Part shown: positions 25,981-34,856 of the stretch, one piece after another
How positions within the stretch are numbered: position 1 is the first letter of the stretch
Layout of the letters: every line of letters starts with the position of its first letter
NCBI GenBank assembly: GCA_900540185.1
Contig: UQFH01000002.1
Location: 124,001-188,000 of the forward strand
DNA: 64,000 nucleotides
Reading direction: 5' to 3'
From: an uncultured Eubacteriales bacterium
Lineage (GTDB): Bacteria; Bacillota; Clostridia; Tissierellales; Peptoniphilaceae
The notes under the pieces: generated by a model
Told to the model about the DNA's origin: nothing
The model's database searches: none
What the model saw: only the letters and a program-made list of their open reading frames with translations
Made by a program: the position numbers and the translations under genes

Positions 25981-26754
25981 GTGAAAGTGAAGTTTAAAAA
26001 GACTCTTATAAACATTTTAATAGTCATCGTATCGATATTTCTTGCATACGAAATTTATTCGCTCATAAAGCTCAAGCGAGATGAAAAAATCGGTGCGGAA
26101 ACTTACTCGAAAATTCGAGAAATATCTTTTGATGTTTCGAGCGAGAAAAAGGTTTCCAAAATCGACGAAGAAAAGTTTGAGCAGTCGAACGGCCCCGATT
26201 TTGACAAGCTGAGGAACATAAACAATGATATTGTTTTATGGATAAAGTCGGATGAGGGGCACATCGACTATCCCGTCGTAAAGACCGACAACAATACAAA
26301 GTATTTGTACACGGGTGCCGACGGAAAGAGAAATATCGTGGGTTCGATTTTTATGGACTACAGAAACGAAGATGCGCATGATCCTTTTGTGATGATTTAC
26401 GGTCACATGATGGAGGATGAGAGTATGTTTGCAACATTAAACGAGTTTAAGGCAAAGCCGAAGTTGGACGGTTTTACTTTTTACACGGACGGCAAAAGTT
26501 TTAAAACAAAAGCCGTGCTCTCGGCGCTTATTTCGGGCGATGAATATATTAATCCGAGGGATTATGACGATTTTAACAAGCGCAAAGAGTTTTACGACAC
26601 GATTCGAAAGAATGCACTTTACGACGCAAATTACAATTTAAAAGAAGAGGACAGAATCGTCAATCTTGTTACTTGCTCATACGAGCGAAAGAATTTGAGA
26701 CTTGTCGTGGTGACGATAGTTACCGCAGATTCTGACTCAGGTTTCGAGGATTGA
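25981..26754 (+). CDS. Class B sortase
   Basis: A transpeptidase of 257 residues that attaches surface proteins to peptidoglycan or to each other. One N-terminal membrane anchor (about residues 8-27) is followed by the extracellular domain. Catalytic residues are visible: His142 in MIYGHMMED, Cys232 in NLVTCSYE and Arg240 in KNLRLVVV. NDIVLWIKSDEGHIDYPVVK is the usual class B opening. The GTG start lies 4 bp after the surface-protein stop with no clear ribosome site, so translation is probably coupled. Classical SrtB enzymes use NPQTN-like signals, so pairing with an LPKTG substrate is of interest; clostridial class B enzymes vary in specificity. Confidence 0.9.
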   Translation: MKVKFKKTLINILIVIVSIFLAYEIYSLIKLKRDEKIGAETYSKIREISFDVSSEKKVSKIDEEKFEQSNGPDFDKLRNINNDIVLWIKSDEGHIDYPVVKTDNNTKYLYTGADGKRNIVGSIFMDYRNEDAHDPFVMIYGHMMEDESMFATLNEFKAKPKLDGFTFYTDGKSFKTKAVLSALISGDEYINPRDYDDFNKRKEFYDTIRKNALYDANYNLKEEDRIVNLVTCSYERKNLRLVVVTIVTADSDSGFED

Positions 26755-26767
26755 TTCGAACAATAAA

Positions 26768-26794
26768 AAGCAGGTTTTGACGCCTGCTTTTTTT
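26768..26794 (+). terminator. Rho-independent terminator after sortase
   Basis: AAGCAGG and CCTGCTT stem with an 8-9 nt loop and seven T, 14 bp past the sortase stop; nearly the same sequence as the B12-operon terminator. Confidence 0.85.
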
Positions 26795-26801
26795 ATGCGC
26801 A

Positions 26802-26834
26802 AAAAAATGGAGCCCGATTTGGACTCCATTTTTT
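26802..26834 (-). terminator. Bidirectional terminator, mainly for the PTS operon
   Basis: AAAAAATGGAG pairs with CTCCATTTTTT around a short loop, with A/T tracts on both sides, so it can work in both directions. On the minus strand it follows the EIIA stop codon directly. Confidence 0.8.
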
Positions 26835-27297
26835 ATTTTACTTCCATGATAACGGTTTCGCCTGCTGTTGCAGCGCCCGTTATTTTTTTTATTTCTCTGT
26901 TTTCTGCGTCCATCACGACGATAGGGGTGTCAATTTTTTTGCCGTTCTCTTCGATTTTTTGAAGGTTGACTTTTAAAATTACGTCGCCGTGTTTAACTGT
27001 GTCGCCAACTTTTTTGATTTTTGTAAATCCTTCGCCCTTAAGCTCGACCGTGTCCATTCCGACGTGAACGAGAATTTCCGTGTCGCCGTTTTTTATTGAA
27101 AAGGCGTGTCCCGTTTCGAAGAATTGTGTTATTTCTCCGTCCATCGGTGCGAGCACATCCATTGATTCAGGAATTATAGCAACGCCGTCGCCGACCATTT
27201 TTTGTGAGAAAACAGGGTCGTCGATTTCGGTTATGTCAACTACATTTCCGTTCATCGGAGCGTAGATTTTTATTGCTTTTTTAAATAGTCCAAGCAT
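26833..27297 (-). CDS. PTS glucose-family EIIA component (GlcNAc system)
   Basis: A 154-residue IIA(Glc)-type protein that passes phosphate from HPr to the EIIB domain. It has APMNGNVVDITEIDDPVFSQKMVGDG, GHAFSI (H64) and the phosphorylated-His motif EILVHVGMDTVEL (H78). The start ATG overlaps the stop of the EIICB gene by one base (TAATG), so both halves of the transporter are translated together. EIIA is a separate protein here rather than a third domain of NagE. Confidence 0.93.
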   Translation of the reverse strand: MLGLFKKAIKIYAPMNGNVVDITEIDDPVFSQKMVGDGVAIIPESMDVLAPMDGEITQFFETGHAFSIKNGDTEILVHVGMDTVELKGEGFTKIKKVGDTVKHGDVILKVNLQKIEENGKKIDTPIVVMDAENREIKKITGAATAGETVIMEVK

Positions 27298-28799
27298 TAT
27301 GCCATCTTCACCATTTCATCATATACAAATTGTACTTGTGGTCCAACTACAACTTGAATGGATTTTGCGTCCGGCTTTATAAGTCCTGATGCACCTGATG
27401 ATTTGATTTGTGCGTCGTTTACTTTTGTCGGATCATTTACGGTTGCTCTTATTCTTGTTGTGCAATAGTCGAAAGATGAGATGTTTTCAATTCCGCCGAG
27501 ACCTGCAATGATTGTTTCAGCTTGTTTTCTGAATCTGTCGTTGCCTGATTTTGCAGTTGTAACTTTTTCAGGTTTAACTGTTTCAGCAGTGCCATCTTCT
27601 CTTCCAGGAGTCTTGAGATTCATGCCCTTGATAAAGAGTCTGAATACAACAAAGTAAATAACAAATGCAACTAAACCCATGAGCATCAATAGCCAAGGTT
27701 TGTTTGCAACCGGGTTTTTAAGTGAGAGTATAAAGTCAACTACACCTGCGGAGAATCCGAAGCCTGCTGTTGATTTCAAGAGTGTTGCGACTGCAAGTGA
27801 GATACCTGTTAAGATTGAGTGAACAAGGTATAGAACAGGAGCGAGGAACATGAATGAGAATTCAAGAGGTTCTGTAACACCTGTTGCGAATGATGCGATT
27901 GCACCTGCCAAAAGAACGCCCATTGCTTCTTTTTTCTTTTCAGGTTTTGCACATGTGTACATTGCGAGTGCTGCTGCAGGAAGTCCGAACATCATAATCG
28001 GGAAGAATCCTGCTTGATACATTCCTGTTACACCTTTTACAGCTGTTCCTGCTTCAAGAGCTTGTGCTCCTGCGAGGAAGTTTGTAATGTCGCCGATACC
28101 GATTGTGTCGAGCCAGAATACTGAGTTTAATGCGTGGTGTAGACCGAACGGAATCAAAAGTCTGTTGAAGAATCCGAAGAGTCCTGCGCCGAGTGCGCCG
28201 AGTCCGATCATCCAGTTACCGAATTTTACAAGTCCTGCGAAAACGACAGGCCATATGAAGTAGAGAATGATTGATACGAAGATCATGATGAATGATGCAA
28301 CGATCGGGGTCATTCTTCTGCCGCTGAAGAATGCAAGTGCATCCGGTAATTTTTTGTCATAGAACTTGTTGTAGCTTAATGCACCGACAAGTCCCGATAA
28401 AATTCCGGTAAGTGCATTTTCAATTTTTGCAAAACCGAGTTCGTTTGAAATATATTTCATTTGGTCTGCATAGTCGGCAGCGTTTGCGTCAAGGCCTTTA
28501 AGCATTGCAACTGTTCCAGGATTTAAAATTTGTTTTAAAACGAGGAAAGAAACGAGTCCCGCAAGAGCAGCGGCTCCGTTGTTGTCTTTTGAAAGGCCGT
28601 ATGCAACACCGGCTGCAAATATAATAGGAATATTGTCTAAGATTGCTGTGCCCGATTTAATAAGAATAGCTGCGAGCTTATTTGAGCCACCCCAGCCTAC
28701 CGGGTCGATCCAATAGCCGATGCCGACCAAAAGTGCAGCTATAGGAAGAACTGCTACAGGTTGCATCAAAGCTTTGCCTAATTTTTGTAGGTTTTTCAT
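27297..28799 (-). CDS. nagE: PTS N-acetylglucosamine EIICB transporter NagE
   Basis: A sugar permease with fused IIC (residues 1 to about 370, around ten membrane segments) and IIB (about 430-500) domains. The N-terminus LGKALMQPVAVLPIAALLVGIGYWIDP is typical of the GlcNAc/glucose class. The IIB phosphocysteine is in SSFDYCTTRIRA (C446). Specificity for GlcNAc is inferred from the divergent nagA gene and from overall similarity to NagE; glucose cannot be excluded by eye. AAAGGAGGG lies in front of the ATG. Confidence 0.88.
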   Translation of the reverse strand: MKNLQKLGKALMQPVAVLPIAALLVGIGYWIDPVGWGGSNKLAAILIKSGTAILDNIPIIFAAGVAYGLSKDNNGAAALAGLVSFLVLKQILNPGTVAMLKGLDANAADYADQMKYISNELGFAKIENALTGILSGLVGALSYNKFYDKKLPDALAFFSGRRMTPIVASFIMIFVSIILYFIWPVVFAGLVKFGNWMIGLGALGAGLFGFFNRLLIPFGLHHALNSVFWLDTIGIGDITNFLAGAQALEAGTAVKGVTGMYQAGFFPIMMFGLPAAALAMYTCAKPEKKKEAMGVLLAGAIASFATGVTEPLEFSFMFLAPVLYLVHSILTGISLAVATLLKSTAGFGFSAGVVDFILSLKNPVANKPWLLMLMGLVAFVIYFVVFRLFIKGMNLKTPGREDGTAETVKPEKVTTAKSGNDRFRKQAETIIAGLGGIENISSFDYCTTRIRATVNDPTKVNDAQIKSSGASGLIKPDAKSIQVVVGPQVQFVYDEMVKMA

Positions 28800-28959
28800 A
28801 GGAAACCCTCCTTTAAAAAATTTTCAAATGTGAATAGATTCTCTATACCACATCCTCACATATATTATACCAAAAAACGGCGTCAGATAAACACTTTATC
28901 ATAAAAATGTAGGTGTATATCTAAAATTTATGGGTATAATTTAATTGGGAGTTGATTCT
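28800..28959. promoter_or_regulatory. Divergent nagE / nagA promoter region
   Basis: 160 bp between divergent genes. On the plus strand TATAAT at 28935-28940 serves nagA, without a good -35. On the minus strand a TATAAT (plus-strand ATTATA near 28864) serves nagE. The nagE leader repeats GGTATA twice (…TTGGTATAATAT… and …GTGGTATAGAGA…), which resembles half of a GntR/NagR-type operator; that reading is weak. A short hairpin or CRE box was not identified. Confidence 0.45.
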
Positions 28960-30078
28960 ATGTTATTAAAAAATGCCGCTGTTTTCATTGGCGGAAAATA
29001 TAAAAGAAAAGATTTATGGATTGAAGACGGAAAAATTAAATTTATTATGGACGAAATTATGGCGGACGGACTTGACCTTTCGGGGAAAAGAATTATTCCG
29101 GGACTCACGGACATCCACACGCACGGAGCGATGGGAAAGGACAGTTCCGACGGGGAAGTTGGCTCGATTGAAACTATTGCAAAATATAATTTGGAGCATG
29201 GCATCACACAATTTTGTCCGACGACTATGACTTTTAATGAAGAAATTCTTAACGGTATATTTAAATCAATCGGTGAATACGACAACAAATACAGTGAAGT
29301 TGTCGGCATTCATATGGAAGGACCGTTTATAAGTAAGGACAAAATCGGCGCACAGAACCCGAAGTATTTGATGGACCCGGACGTCGGAATGGTCGAAAGG
29401 CTCGACGAAAAGAGCGGCGGGCTTTTAAGAATTATAAGCATTGCGCCAGAGATAAACGGAGCGATGGAGTTTGCAAAAAAACTCGGCGACAAATATGTGC
29501 TTTCTGTTGCGCACACAAATGCGACATATGACGAAGCTGTTGACGCATTCAAAAACGGCTTTTCGCATTTAACGCACACGTTTAACGCAATGCCCGGCAT
29601 CCACCACAGAAAACCGGGAGTGATTCCGGCGGCAATCGAAAACGGAAGCACCGCAGAACTTATAACCGACGGCGTTCATATACATGATGCGATAATTCGA
29701 CTTATTTTTAAATTGTTCGGAAATACGAGAATGATTCTTGTTTCCGATTCGAACGAAGCAACGGGGCTTTCGGACGGAGAGTACATGCTTGGCGGTCAAA
29801 AAATTGTCAAGGTGAAAAACAAGGCGACGATAAAGGGCACGGACACAATTGCCGGAAGCGCAACGAATCTTTTTGACTGTATGAAACATGCAATCAAGGC
29901 GGGCATAAAGGAAGAAGATGCGATAAGAGCGGCGACGATAAATCCTGCAAAACTCTTAGGTATTGACAGGCGAGTCGGAACTATCAGAGAGGGTAATGTT
30001 GCAAACTTGCTTGTACTTGACGACGAGCTAAACATTGAAAGAATATTTTTACGAGGAGAAGAAATATGCAAAAAATAA
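28960..30078 (+). CDS. nagA: N-acetylglucosamine-6-phosphate deacetylase NagA
   Basis: Deacetylates GlcNAc-6-P delivered by the PTS. The 372-residue amidohydrolase has the metal motif GLTDIHTHG (D51, H53, H55), HMEGPF (metal-binding Glu), VAHTNAT, LTHTFNAM and the catalytic Asp in LVSDSNEATG. I use ATG 28960 with GGGAG 8 nt upstream; a TTG at 28945 would add five residues. NagB is not in the window. The end overlaps ptsI by 13 bp. Confidence 0.93.
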   Translation: MLLKNAAVFIGGKYKRKDLWIEDGKIKFIMDEIMADGLDLSGKRIIPGLTDIHTHGAMGKDSSDGEVGSIETIAKYNLEHGITQFCPTTMTFNEEILNGIFKSIGEYDNKYSEVVGIHMEGPFISKDKIGAQNPKYLMDPDVGMVERLDEKSGGLLRIISIAPEINGAMEFAKKLGDKYVLSVAHTNATYDEAVDAFKNGFSHLTHTFNAMPGIHHRKPGVIPAAIENGSTAELITDGVHIHDAIIRLIFKLFGNTRMILVSDSNEATGLSDGEYMLGGQKIVKVKNKATIKGTDTIAGSATNLFDCMKHAIKAGIKEEDAIRAATINPAKLLGIDRRVGTIREGNVANLLVLDDELNIERIFLRGEEICKK

Positions 30079-31661
30079 ACGGCATTTCCGTTTCGAGCGG
30101 AATCAGCATTTCGAAAATAAAAGTGCTTGAAAGGGAAGAGGAAATCGAGGAGAAGAAAGGCGCGGGAATTGAAATCGAAAAGAAGAGGAGTCTCGAGGCT
30201 TTTGAAAATGCAAAGAATCAAATCGAAAATATAATGAGCGGTGTCGACGGCGATGAGAGAGAAATTTTCGAGGCACATCTTGAAATGCTTTCGGATCCTG
30301 AAGTTTCGGGAACTGTAGAAAATTATATAGACAAGGACTTTACAGCGGAGTATGCGGTTTATCGCGCAAAAGAAGATCTCAAACAAATCTTTATCGACAT
30401 GGAGGACGAATATTTCAGAGCGCGCGCAAACGACGTCGAAGATATTATGACGCGAGTTATAAAGAATCTTCTCGGGAAAAAAGCGGAAGACATGAACGAG
30501 GAATATATTCTTGTTTCGGACGAACTTTATCCTTCGGAAACGCTTGAGATGGATTTCAGGAAAATCAAGGGAATCGCAACTCTTCGCGGCTCGAAAACTT
30601 CACACACGACGATTTTGGCGAACAATTTCAGTATTCCGGCGCTGATAAGTCTCGATTGCAGAAATATTTATAGCCTCGACGGAAAACTTGCAATCCTTGA
30701 CGCAGAATCCCAAGAACTCATTGTCGAGCCGGACAGAGACGTGCTTTCGAGTTACGAAAAAAAGATTGAAAAAGAAATGGAAAAGGCGAGAGAGCTGAAA
30801 GAATATATCTCGAAAAGCGCCGTGACAAAGTCCGGGAAAAAGCTGAATGTGTTCGCAAACATCGGCTCCGAAATCGAAGCGGAGGAAGCGAATAAAAATG
30901 GAGCTGAAGGAATCGGACTATTTCGGAGTGAGTTTTTGTATCTCGGAAGAAAGAATCCGCCGGATGAAGAAGAACAATATAGAGCATATAAACTCGCTGT
31001 CACCTCGATGAAAGATAGACCGGTCATTGTTCGTACAATGGACATAGGCGCCGACAAACAAGTGGATTATCTCGAACTTAAAAAAGAGGACAACCCGCAA
31101 ATGGGACTTCGTGGAATAAGGCTCTCGCTTGCAGAAAGAGAACTTTTTAAAACGCAGCTCAGAGCACTTTTGAGAGCGTCTTACTACGGAGATTTGCGCG
31201 TCATGTTTCCGATGGTCATCTCGCCGAAGGAAATTCTTGAAACCAGAGAAATAATTGACGAGTGTCTCGAAGAACTGAAAAATGAAAAGAGACACTTTAA
31301 AGAATTTAAACTGGGCATCATGATTGAAACCCCGGCGGCAGCAATCATCGCTGATGAACTTGGAAAATATGTAGATTTCTTCTCAATCGGGACAAACGAC
31401 CTCGTCAGCTACACCCTCGCAATCGACCGTACAAATAATGAAATCGCACACATGCGTGACGACTATCATCCGGCAATCAAACGCCTCATCGAACTCACGG
31501 TCGCCGGTGCAAAAAAGAACGACATCGAAGTCGGCATTTGCGGTGCAATGGGCGCCGACCCGAAAATGCTCGACTTTTACTTGGACATTGGACTGGATGA
31601 AGTGAGTGTGGCGATGAACAAGATATTGGAAACCAAAAGAAATGTTATTATTCACGACTAA
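30066..31661 (+). CDS. ptsI: PTS enzyme I (phosphoenolpyruvate-protein phosphotransferase)
   Basis: Takes phosphate from PEP and gives it to HPr. At 531 residues it is somewhat shorter than the usual ~570. The phosphorylated His is in RGSKTSHTTILA (H180; usual GGxTSHxAI). The PEP-binding barrel shows GIGLFRSEFLY, PVIVRTMDIGADK, NPQMGLRGIR, MIETPAA and the acid-base Cys in VGICGAMGAD (C492). A GAGGAG site precedes the ATG inside the nagA end. ptsH is not nearby. A family-A palindromic element follows directly after the stop. Confidence 0.93.
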   Translation: MQKINGISVSSGISISKIKVLEREEEIEEKKGAGIEIEKKRSLEAFENAKNQIENIMSGVDGDEREIFEAHLEMLSDPEVSGTVENYIDKDFTAEYAVYRAKEDLKQIFIDMEDEYFRARANDVEDIMTRVIKNLLGKKAEDMNEEYILVSDELYPSETLEMDFRKIKGIATLRGSKTSHTTILANNFSIPALISLDCRNIYSLDGKLAILDAESQELIVEPDRDVLSSYEKKIEKEMEKARELKEYISKSAVTKSGKKLNVFANIGSEIEAEEANKNGAEGIGLFRSEFLYLGRKNPPDEEEQYRAYKLAVTSMKDRPVIVRTMDIGADKQVDYLELKKEDNPQMGLRGIRLSLAERELFKTQLRALLRASYYGDLRVMFPMVISPKEILETREIIDECLEELKNEKRHFKEFKLGIMIETPAAAIIADELGKYVDFFSIGTNDLVSYTLAIDRTNNEIAHMRDDYHPAIKRLIELTVAGAKKNDIEVGICGAMGADPKMLDFYLDIGLDEVSVAMNKILETKRNVIIHD

Positions 31662-31800
31662 ATTTGCGGTTATTAAATTTGTGGGCCTTTTCGCGATAAA
31701 CACTTGATTCAAAATTTTAGGCGTTGCGACGTACTTTCCAGTACGCCTCACTCCTAAAATTTTTCATCTAAGCGTTTCTCATCGAAAATTCCTCGCAAAT
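31661..31800 (+). repeat. Family-A palindromic element, copy 1
   Basis: Starts at the last base of the ptsI stop codon. Ends are AATTTGCGG and CCTCGCAAAT. The arms pair over much of their length (CGATAAAC with GTTTcTC; AAAATTTTAGG with CCTAAAATTTT), and a central CGTAC/GTACG mini-hairpin is present. It carries a 10-15 bp extra piece near the left end compared with the other copies. Confidence 0.8.
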
Positions 31801-31879
31801 CGCATTGTCTTATATAAGAATCGGTATCACCGGTTCTTTTTTTGTTTTTATAAATTTTATGATTTTGCAAACGCAGGAT

Positions 31880-31986
31880 GTAGCGGCTGGCATACGTTAC
31901 GACGAAAGGCGTAACGATGTCCTGCCGCCATATATGCCGTTCAAACAATTTACATCCCCACCAACAACGATGTGCCTATAAAATAT
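31880..31986 (+). repeat. GTAG-hairpin unit C1 with CAACAACG box
   Basis: GTAG at 31880, hairpin CGGC...GCCG ending at 31927 with an inner CGTTAC/GTAACG stem, exactly 34 nt, then CAACAACGATGTG (31962-31974) and TATAAAATAT. Same architecture as units at 37608, 50385 and 50545. Confidence 0.75.
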
Positions 31987-32010
31987 CTCACCAAACATCA
32001 TCCCTATTTG

Positions 32011-32089
32011 CGGCGATACACTTTTTTACGTGTTCGGTTACGAAATCGAAGATTTCTACCTCACACGTAAAAAAACTGGTCGCCGCTAC
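32011..32089 (-). repeat. GTAG-hairpin element E1 (inverted)
   Basis: On the minus strand GTAG is followed by CGGCGA and closes with TCGCCG; TTTTTTTACGTG/CACGT-type inner arms and a GAAATC/GATTTC tip are present. It is homologous to the element at 36674 in the opposite orientation. Confidence 0.75.
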
Positions 32090-32144
32090 GTCCGGTGTGT
32101 ATATGTTTATACATATATCATGCCCGTATAATTTACACTCTCAC

Positions 32145-32170
32145 CAACAACGATGTGTCAATAAAATATA
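32145..32170 (+). repeat. Orphan CAACAACG box
   Basis: CAACAACGATGTG followed by CAATAAAATATAA, as in the C units, but the upstream hairpin (TGTATA/TATACA near 32098-32113) has no clear GTAG foot. Probably a decayed unit, or one recombined with the neighbouring E1. Confidence 0.55.
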
Positions 32171-32218
32171 AAATCAAAAACATAAACATAAACAATTATC
32201 TCTTCCATCTTCACCGTT

Positions 32219-32342
32219 ATTTGCGATGATAATTTGATGATAAACGGTTGTATGAAGTGTTTTTGGAGTGAGGCGTACTGGAAAGTACGTCGCAGCGACG
32301 AAAACACGGAATCAACCGTTTATCGCAAATTAGCGCGCAAAT
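32219..32342 (-). repeat. Family-A palindromic element, copy 2 (inverted)
   Basis: Reverse complement of the family-A consensus: GGAGTGAGGCGTACTGGAAAG in the centre, TAAACGGTTG / CAACCGTTTA arms and ATTTGCG / CGCAAAT ends. It lies just before the gdpP promoter. Confidence 0.8.
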
Positions 32343-32357
32343 AGCTCCATATTTAAG

Positions 32358-32386
32358 TTGAATAGATAAAGTATTTGTTGTATAAT
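32358..32386 (+). promoter_or_regulatory. Sigma-A promoter of gdpP-rplI-dnaB
   Basis: TTGAAT, exactly 17 bp, TATAAT. Transcription would start near 32393, giving a leader of about 30 nt that includes the AAAGGAGG site of gdpP. Confidence 0.85.
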
Positions 32387-32423
32387 GAATGTATATAGAT
32401 TTTATACTCTCAAAGGAGGCTAT

Positions 32424-34412
32424 ATGAAGGATTTTTTATTAGCTTTAAGAAATTGGATATTGAAATATTTTAAAACCACATATCCGTATGTGATTTTGAT
32501 GATTATAGTTTTGATTCCGGCATTTATTTATCAGCCAATTTTCGGAGGACTCGCTCTTTTAGCGCTCGCTTATTTGATTTCGCGAGATGTGAGTTTGCAT
32601 GAGGAGAGAGTTGAAGAGGAGACCACTTCCGAAAAGCGAGAAGAAGAGGAATTAAAAAGCGTTACTGCGCATGCGATTTTTAATATGCCATATCCGATGG
32701 CGATGCTCAATTCAAACGGAGTAATCACATGGCAAAACGATCCGTTTTCAAAAATTTTGGGAGAGATTCCTAGAAATGCAAAGATAAATGAGATGATTCC
32801 TGCAATCAATATTTCCGAATTCGAAAAGGAGCAGGACGATTTCACTTTCACATTCAAGGACAGGATGTACAAGGGTTACACCGACAAGATTTTAAGAAAC
32901 GGTGAAGTCGAAAGATATGTGCTTTATATGTCGGACATTACTGAGTATAATAATCTAAAGAAACTGTACACAAGGGAAGGCCTTGTTGCGCTTTATCTTT
33001 TCGTGGACAATCTCGACGAGGTGAAGGGGCTTGGAGATGAGTCATATCGTGCGAAAGTTCAATCTGTAATAGATACCGGTATCACAAATTATTTTAGTGA
33101 ACACAACGGTTTTGTGAGAAAGTATGAGCCGGACAAGTTTTTAATCGGACTCGACAGAGAAAATTTCAATAAAATAAAGAATAAAAAGTTCGACATTTTG
33201 GACAAGGTTAGAGAAATCGAAGTTGGAAATACAATTCCAATAACTCTTTCAATCGGTGTTTCGGATATTGGAGAGACACCTCTTCAAAAATACGGCAAGG
33301 CAAGAAGCGCGCTTGACATCGCTCTCGGACGTGGGGGCGACCAAGCGGTTGTGGTTCTTGAAAACGGATACGATTATTTCGGCGGAAAGACAAAGGCGGT
33401 TCAAAAACGCACAAAGGTCAAGGCTAGAGTTATCGGTTATGCGCTAAAAGAACTTATAAAAGAAGCGAACAATATTTATATTTCCGGACACAAAAATCCG
33501 GACATGGACTCTATCGGAAGTGCGGTCGGGATGATGGCTGTGGTTCAACTTATGGGAAAGAGCGCATCTCTTGTACTTGGAAACGATACTGTTGCGATTT
33601 CAAATATTATGGATTTGATGAAAGAGGAGTCGCCGGATATTTATAAATCGATTGTGACACCTGAAGAGGCTTTAAGGAATTACAAAAAGGGAGACCTTTT
33701 AATTTTGACGGACCACCACAAGCCGAGTTTAAGTCCGAGCGAGGAGCTTTCGGAAACGGCGGACAATATAGTCGTCATCGATCACCACAGAAGAGCTGAC
33801 GAATTTGTAAAAAATCCATCGCTTGTCTATCTCGAGCCGCACGCATCGAGTGCAAGTGAACTTGTAAGTGAAATTCTACAATATATCATTGAGGATAAAA
33901 AGTTGTCCCACTTTGAATCGAGTGCGCTTATGGCGGGCATTATGCTCGATACGAAAAACTTCACAGTGCAAACGGGCATAAGAACATTTGAAGCGGCGGG
34001 ACTTCTCGTAAGAATGGGCGCTGACCCTGAGGAAGTGAAACTGCTCTTTAGAGACGATTACAACACATTTATAAATAAAGCGAAAGCAACGGAAACGACC
34101 GAACTATATAGTGGCAAGTATGCTATTGCAAGTGTAGGAAATTCACCGAGTGCTATTCTTACGGCGGCTCAAGTTGCGGACGATCTTTTGACAATCGACG
34201 GGGTCAAGGCAAGTTTTGTTTTGGCTGACGTCGGAGCAAACGAAACACATTTGAGCGCAAGAAGCATCGGAGATGTAAACGTACAACTTATTGCGGAGGC
34301 TCTTGGCGGCGGAGGACACCTTGCACAGGCGGGAGCCAGACTCGAACTCGATTTGGAAAAATCCAAGGAAAGCCTCAAAAATGCAATTGACAATTATGAA
34401 AAGGAGAATTAA
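32424..34412 (+). CDS. gdpP: Cyclic-di-AMP phosphodiesterase GdpP
   Basis: Membrane-bound enzyme (662 aa) that cleaves c-di-AMP to pApA. There are two N-terminal membrane segments (about residues 21-55), then a PAS domain (MPYPMAMLNSNGVITWQND), a degenerate GGDEF domain (GRGGDQAVV in place of GGDEF), a DHH domain (SGHKNPDMDSIGSAVG, LTDHH, VVIDHHRR) and a DHHA1 domain ending ALGGGGHLAQAGA. I start at ATG 32424, 8 nt after AAAGGAGG; the open frame upstream to 32385 runs through the promoter. It is the first gene of the classic gdpP-rplI-dnaB operon. Confidence 0.94.
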   Translation: MKDFLLALRNWILKYFKTTYPYVILMIIVLIPAFIYQPIFGGLALLALAYLISRDVSLHEERVEEETTSEKREEEELKSVTAHAIFNMPYPMAMLNSNGVITWQNDPFSKILGEIPRNAKINEMIPAINISEFEKEQDDFTFTFKDRMYKGYTDKILRNGEVERYVLYMSDITEYNNLKKLYTREGLVALYLFVDNLDEVKGLGDESYRAKVQSVIDTGITNYFSEHNGFVRKYEPDKFLIGLDRENFNKIKNKKFDILDKVREIEVGNTIPITLSIGVSDIGETPLQKYGKARSALDIALGRGGDQAVVVLENGYDYFGGKTKAVQKRTKVKARVIGYALKELIKEANNIYISGHKNPDMDSIGSAVGMMAVVQLMGKSASLVLGNDTVAISNIMDLMKEESPDIYKSIVTPEEALRNYKKGDLLILTDHHKPSLSPSEELSETADNIVVIDHHRRADEFVKNPSLVYLEPHASSASELVSEILQYIIEDKKLSHFESSALMAGIMLDTKNFTVQTGIRTFEAAGLLVRMGADPEEVKLLFRDDYNTFINKAKATETTELYSGKYAIASVGNSPSAILTAAQVADDLLTIDGVKASFVLADVGANETHLSARSIGDVNVQLIAEALGGGGHLAQAGARLELDLEKSKESLKNAIDNYEKEN

Positions 34413-34856
34413 GTGAAAGTTATATTATTGGAAGACGTTAAAAATGTTGGCAAAAAGGGAGAAATCAAAGATGTAAAACCGGGATTTGCGAGAAATTCAC
34501 TTCTCCCGAAAAAATTGGCAATAGAAGCAAGTAAAGAAAATTTGAAAGAGTGGGAAGAAGAGCAACAACGCTTGAAGGAACTCGATGAACAAAACACAAA
34601 GGAAGCTGAAGACATGAAAAAAGATCTTGAAAAAGAGGTCATTAAGCTTCATTTCAAAGGCGGTTCGACCGGAAAACTCTTCGGCTCAGTAACAAATATC
34701 GATATCGCAAATAAAATCAGTGAAGAAAAAGGCATTGAAATTGATAAGAGAAAAATTGATTTGAAGAAAGCAATTAAAGAAGCCGGAGTTTATGATGTAA
34801 AAATCAAGCTGTATGGCAGCGTTGAGGCAAATGTTAAAATAGAAGTGGTGGTCTAG
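34413..34856 (+). CDS. rplI: Ribosomal protein bL9
   Basis: A 147-residue bL9 with the N-terminal signature VILLEDVKNVGKKGEIKDVKPGFARNSLLPKKLA split over residues 3-36, a long connecting helix, and a C-terminal domain with GGSTGKLFGSVTN. GTG start with AAGGAG upstream; no gap to gdpP or dnaB. Confidence 0.96.
   Translation: MKVILLEDVKNVGKKGEIKDVKPGFARNSLLPKKLAIEASKENLKEWEEEQQRLKELDEQNTKEAEDMKKDLEKEVIKLHFKGGSTGKLFGSVTNIDIANKISEEKGIEIDKRKIDLKKAIKEAGVYDVKIKLYGSVEANVKIEVVV

Noticed and set aside
31880..31986. attC (integron) sites or group II intron pieces as an explanation of the GTAG hairpins
   Set aside because: No integrase, cassettes or R-box pairs (RYYYAAC / GTTRRRY) and no intron domain V are visible.
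31917..32171. 84-codon ORF after ptsI
   Set aside because: It spans repeat units C1, E1 and an orphan box; similar HQQRCAYKI strings arise from each CAACAACG box, so it is a repeat shadow.
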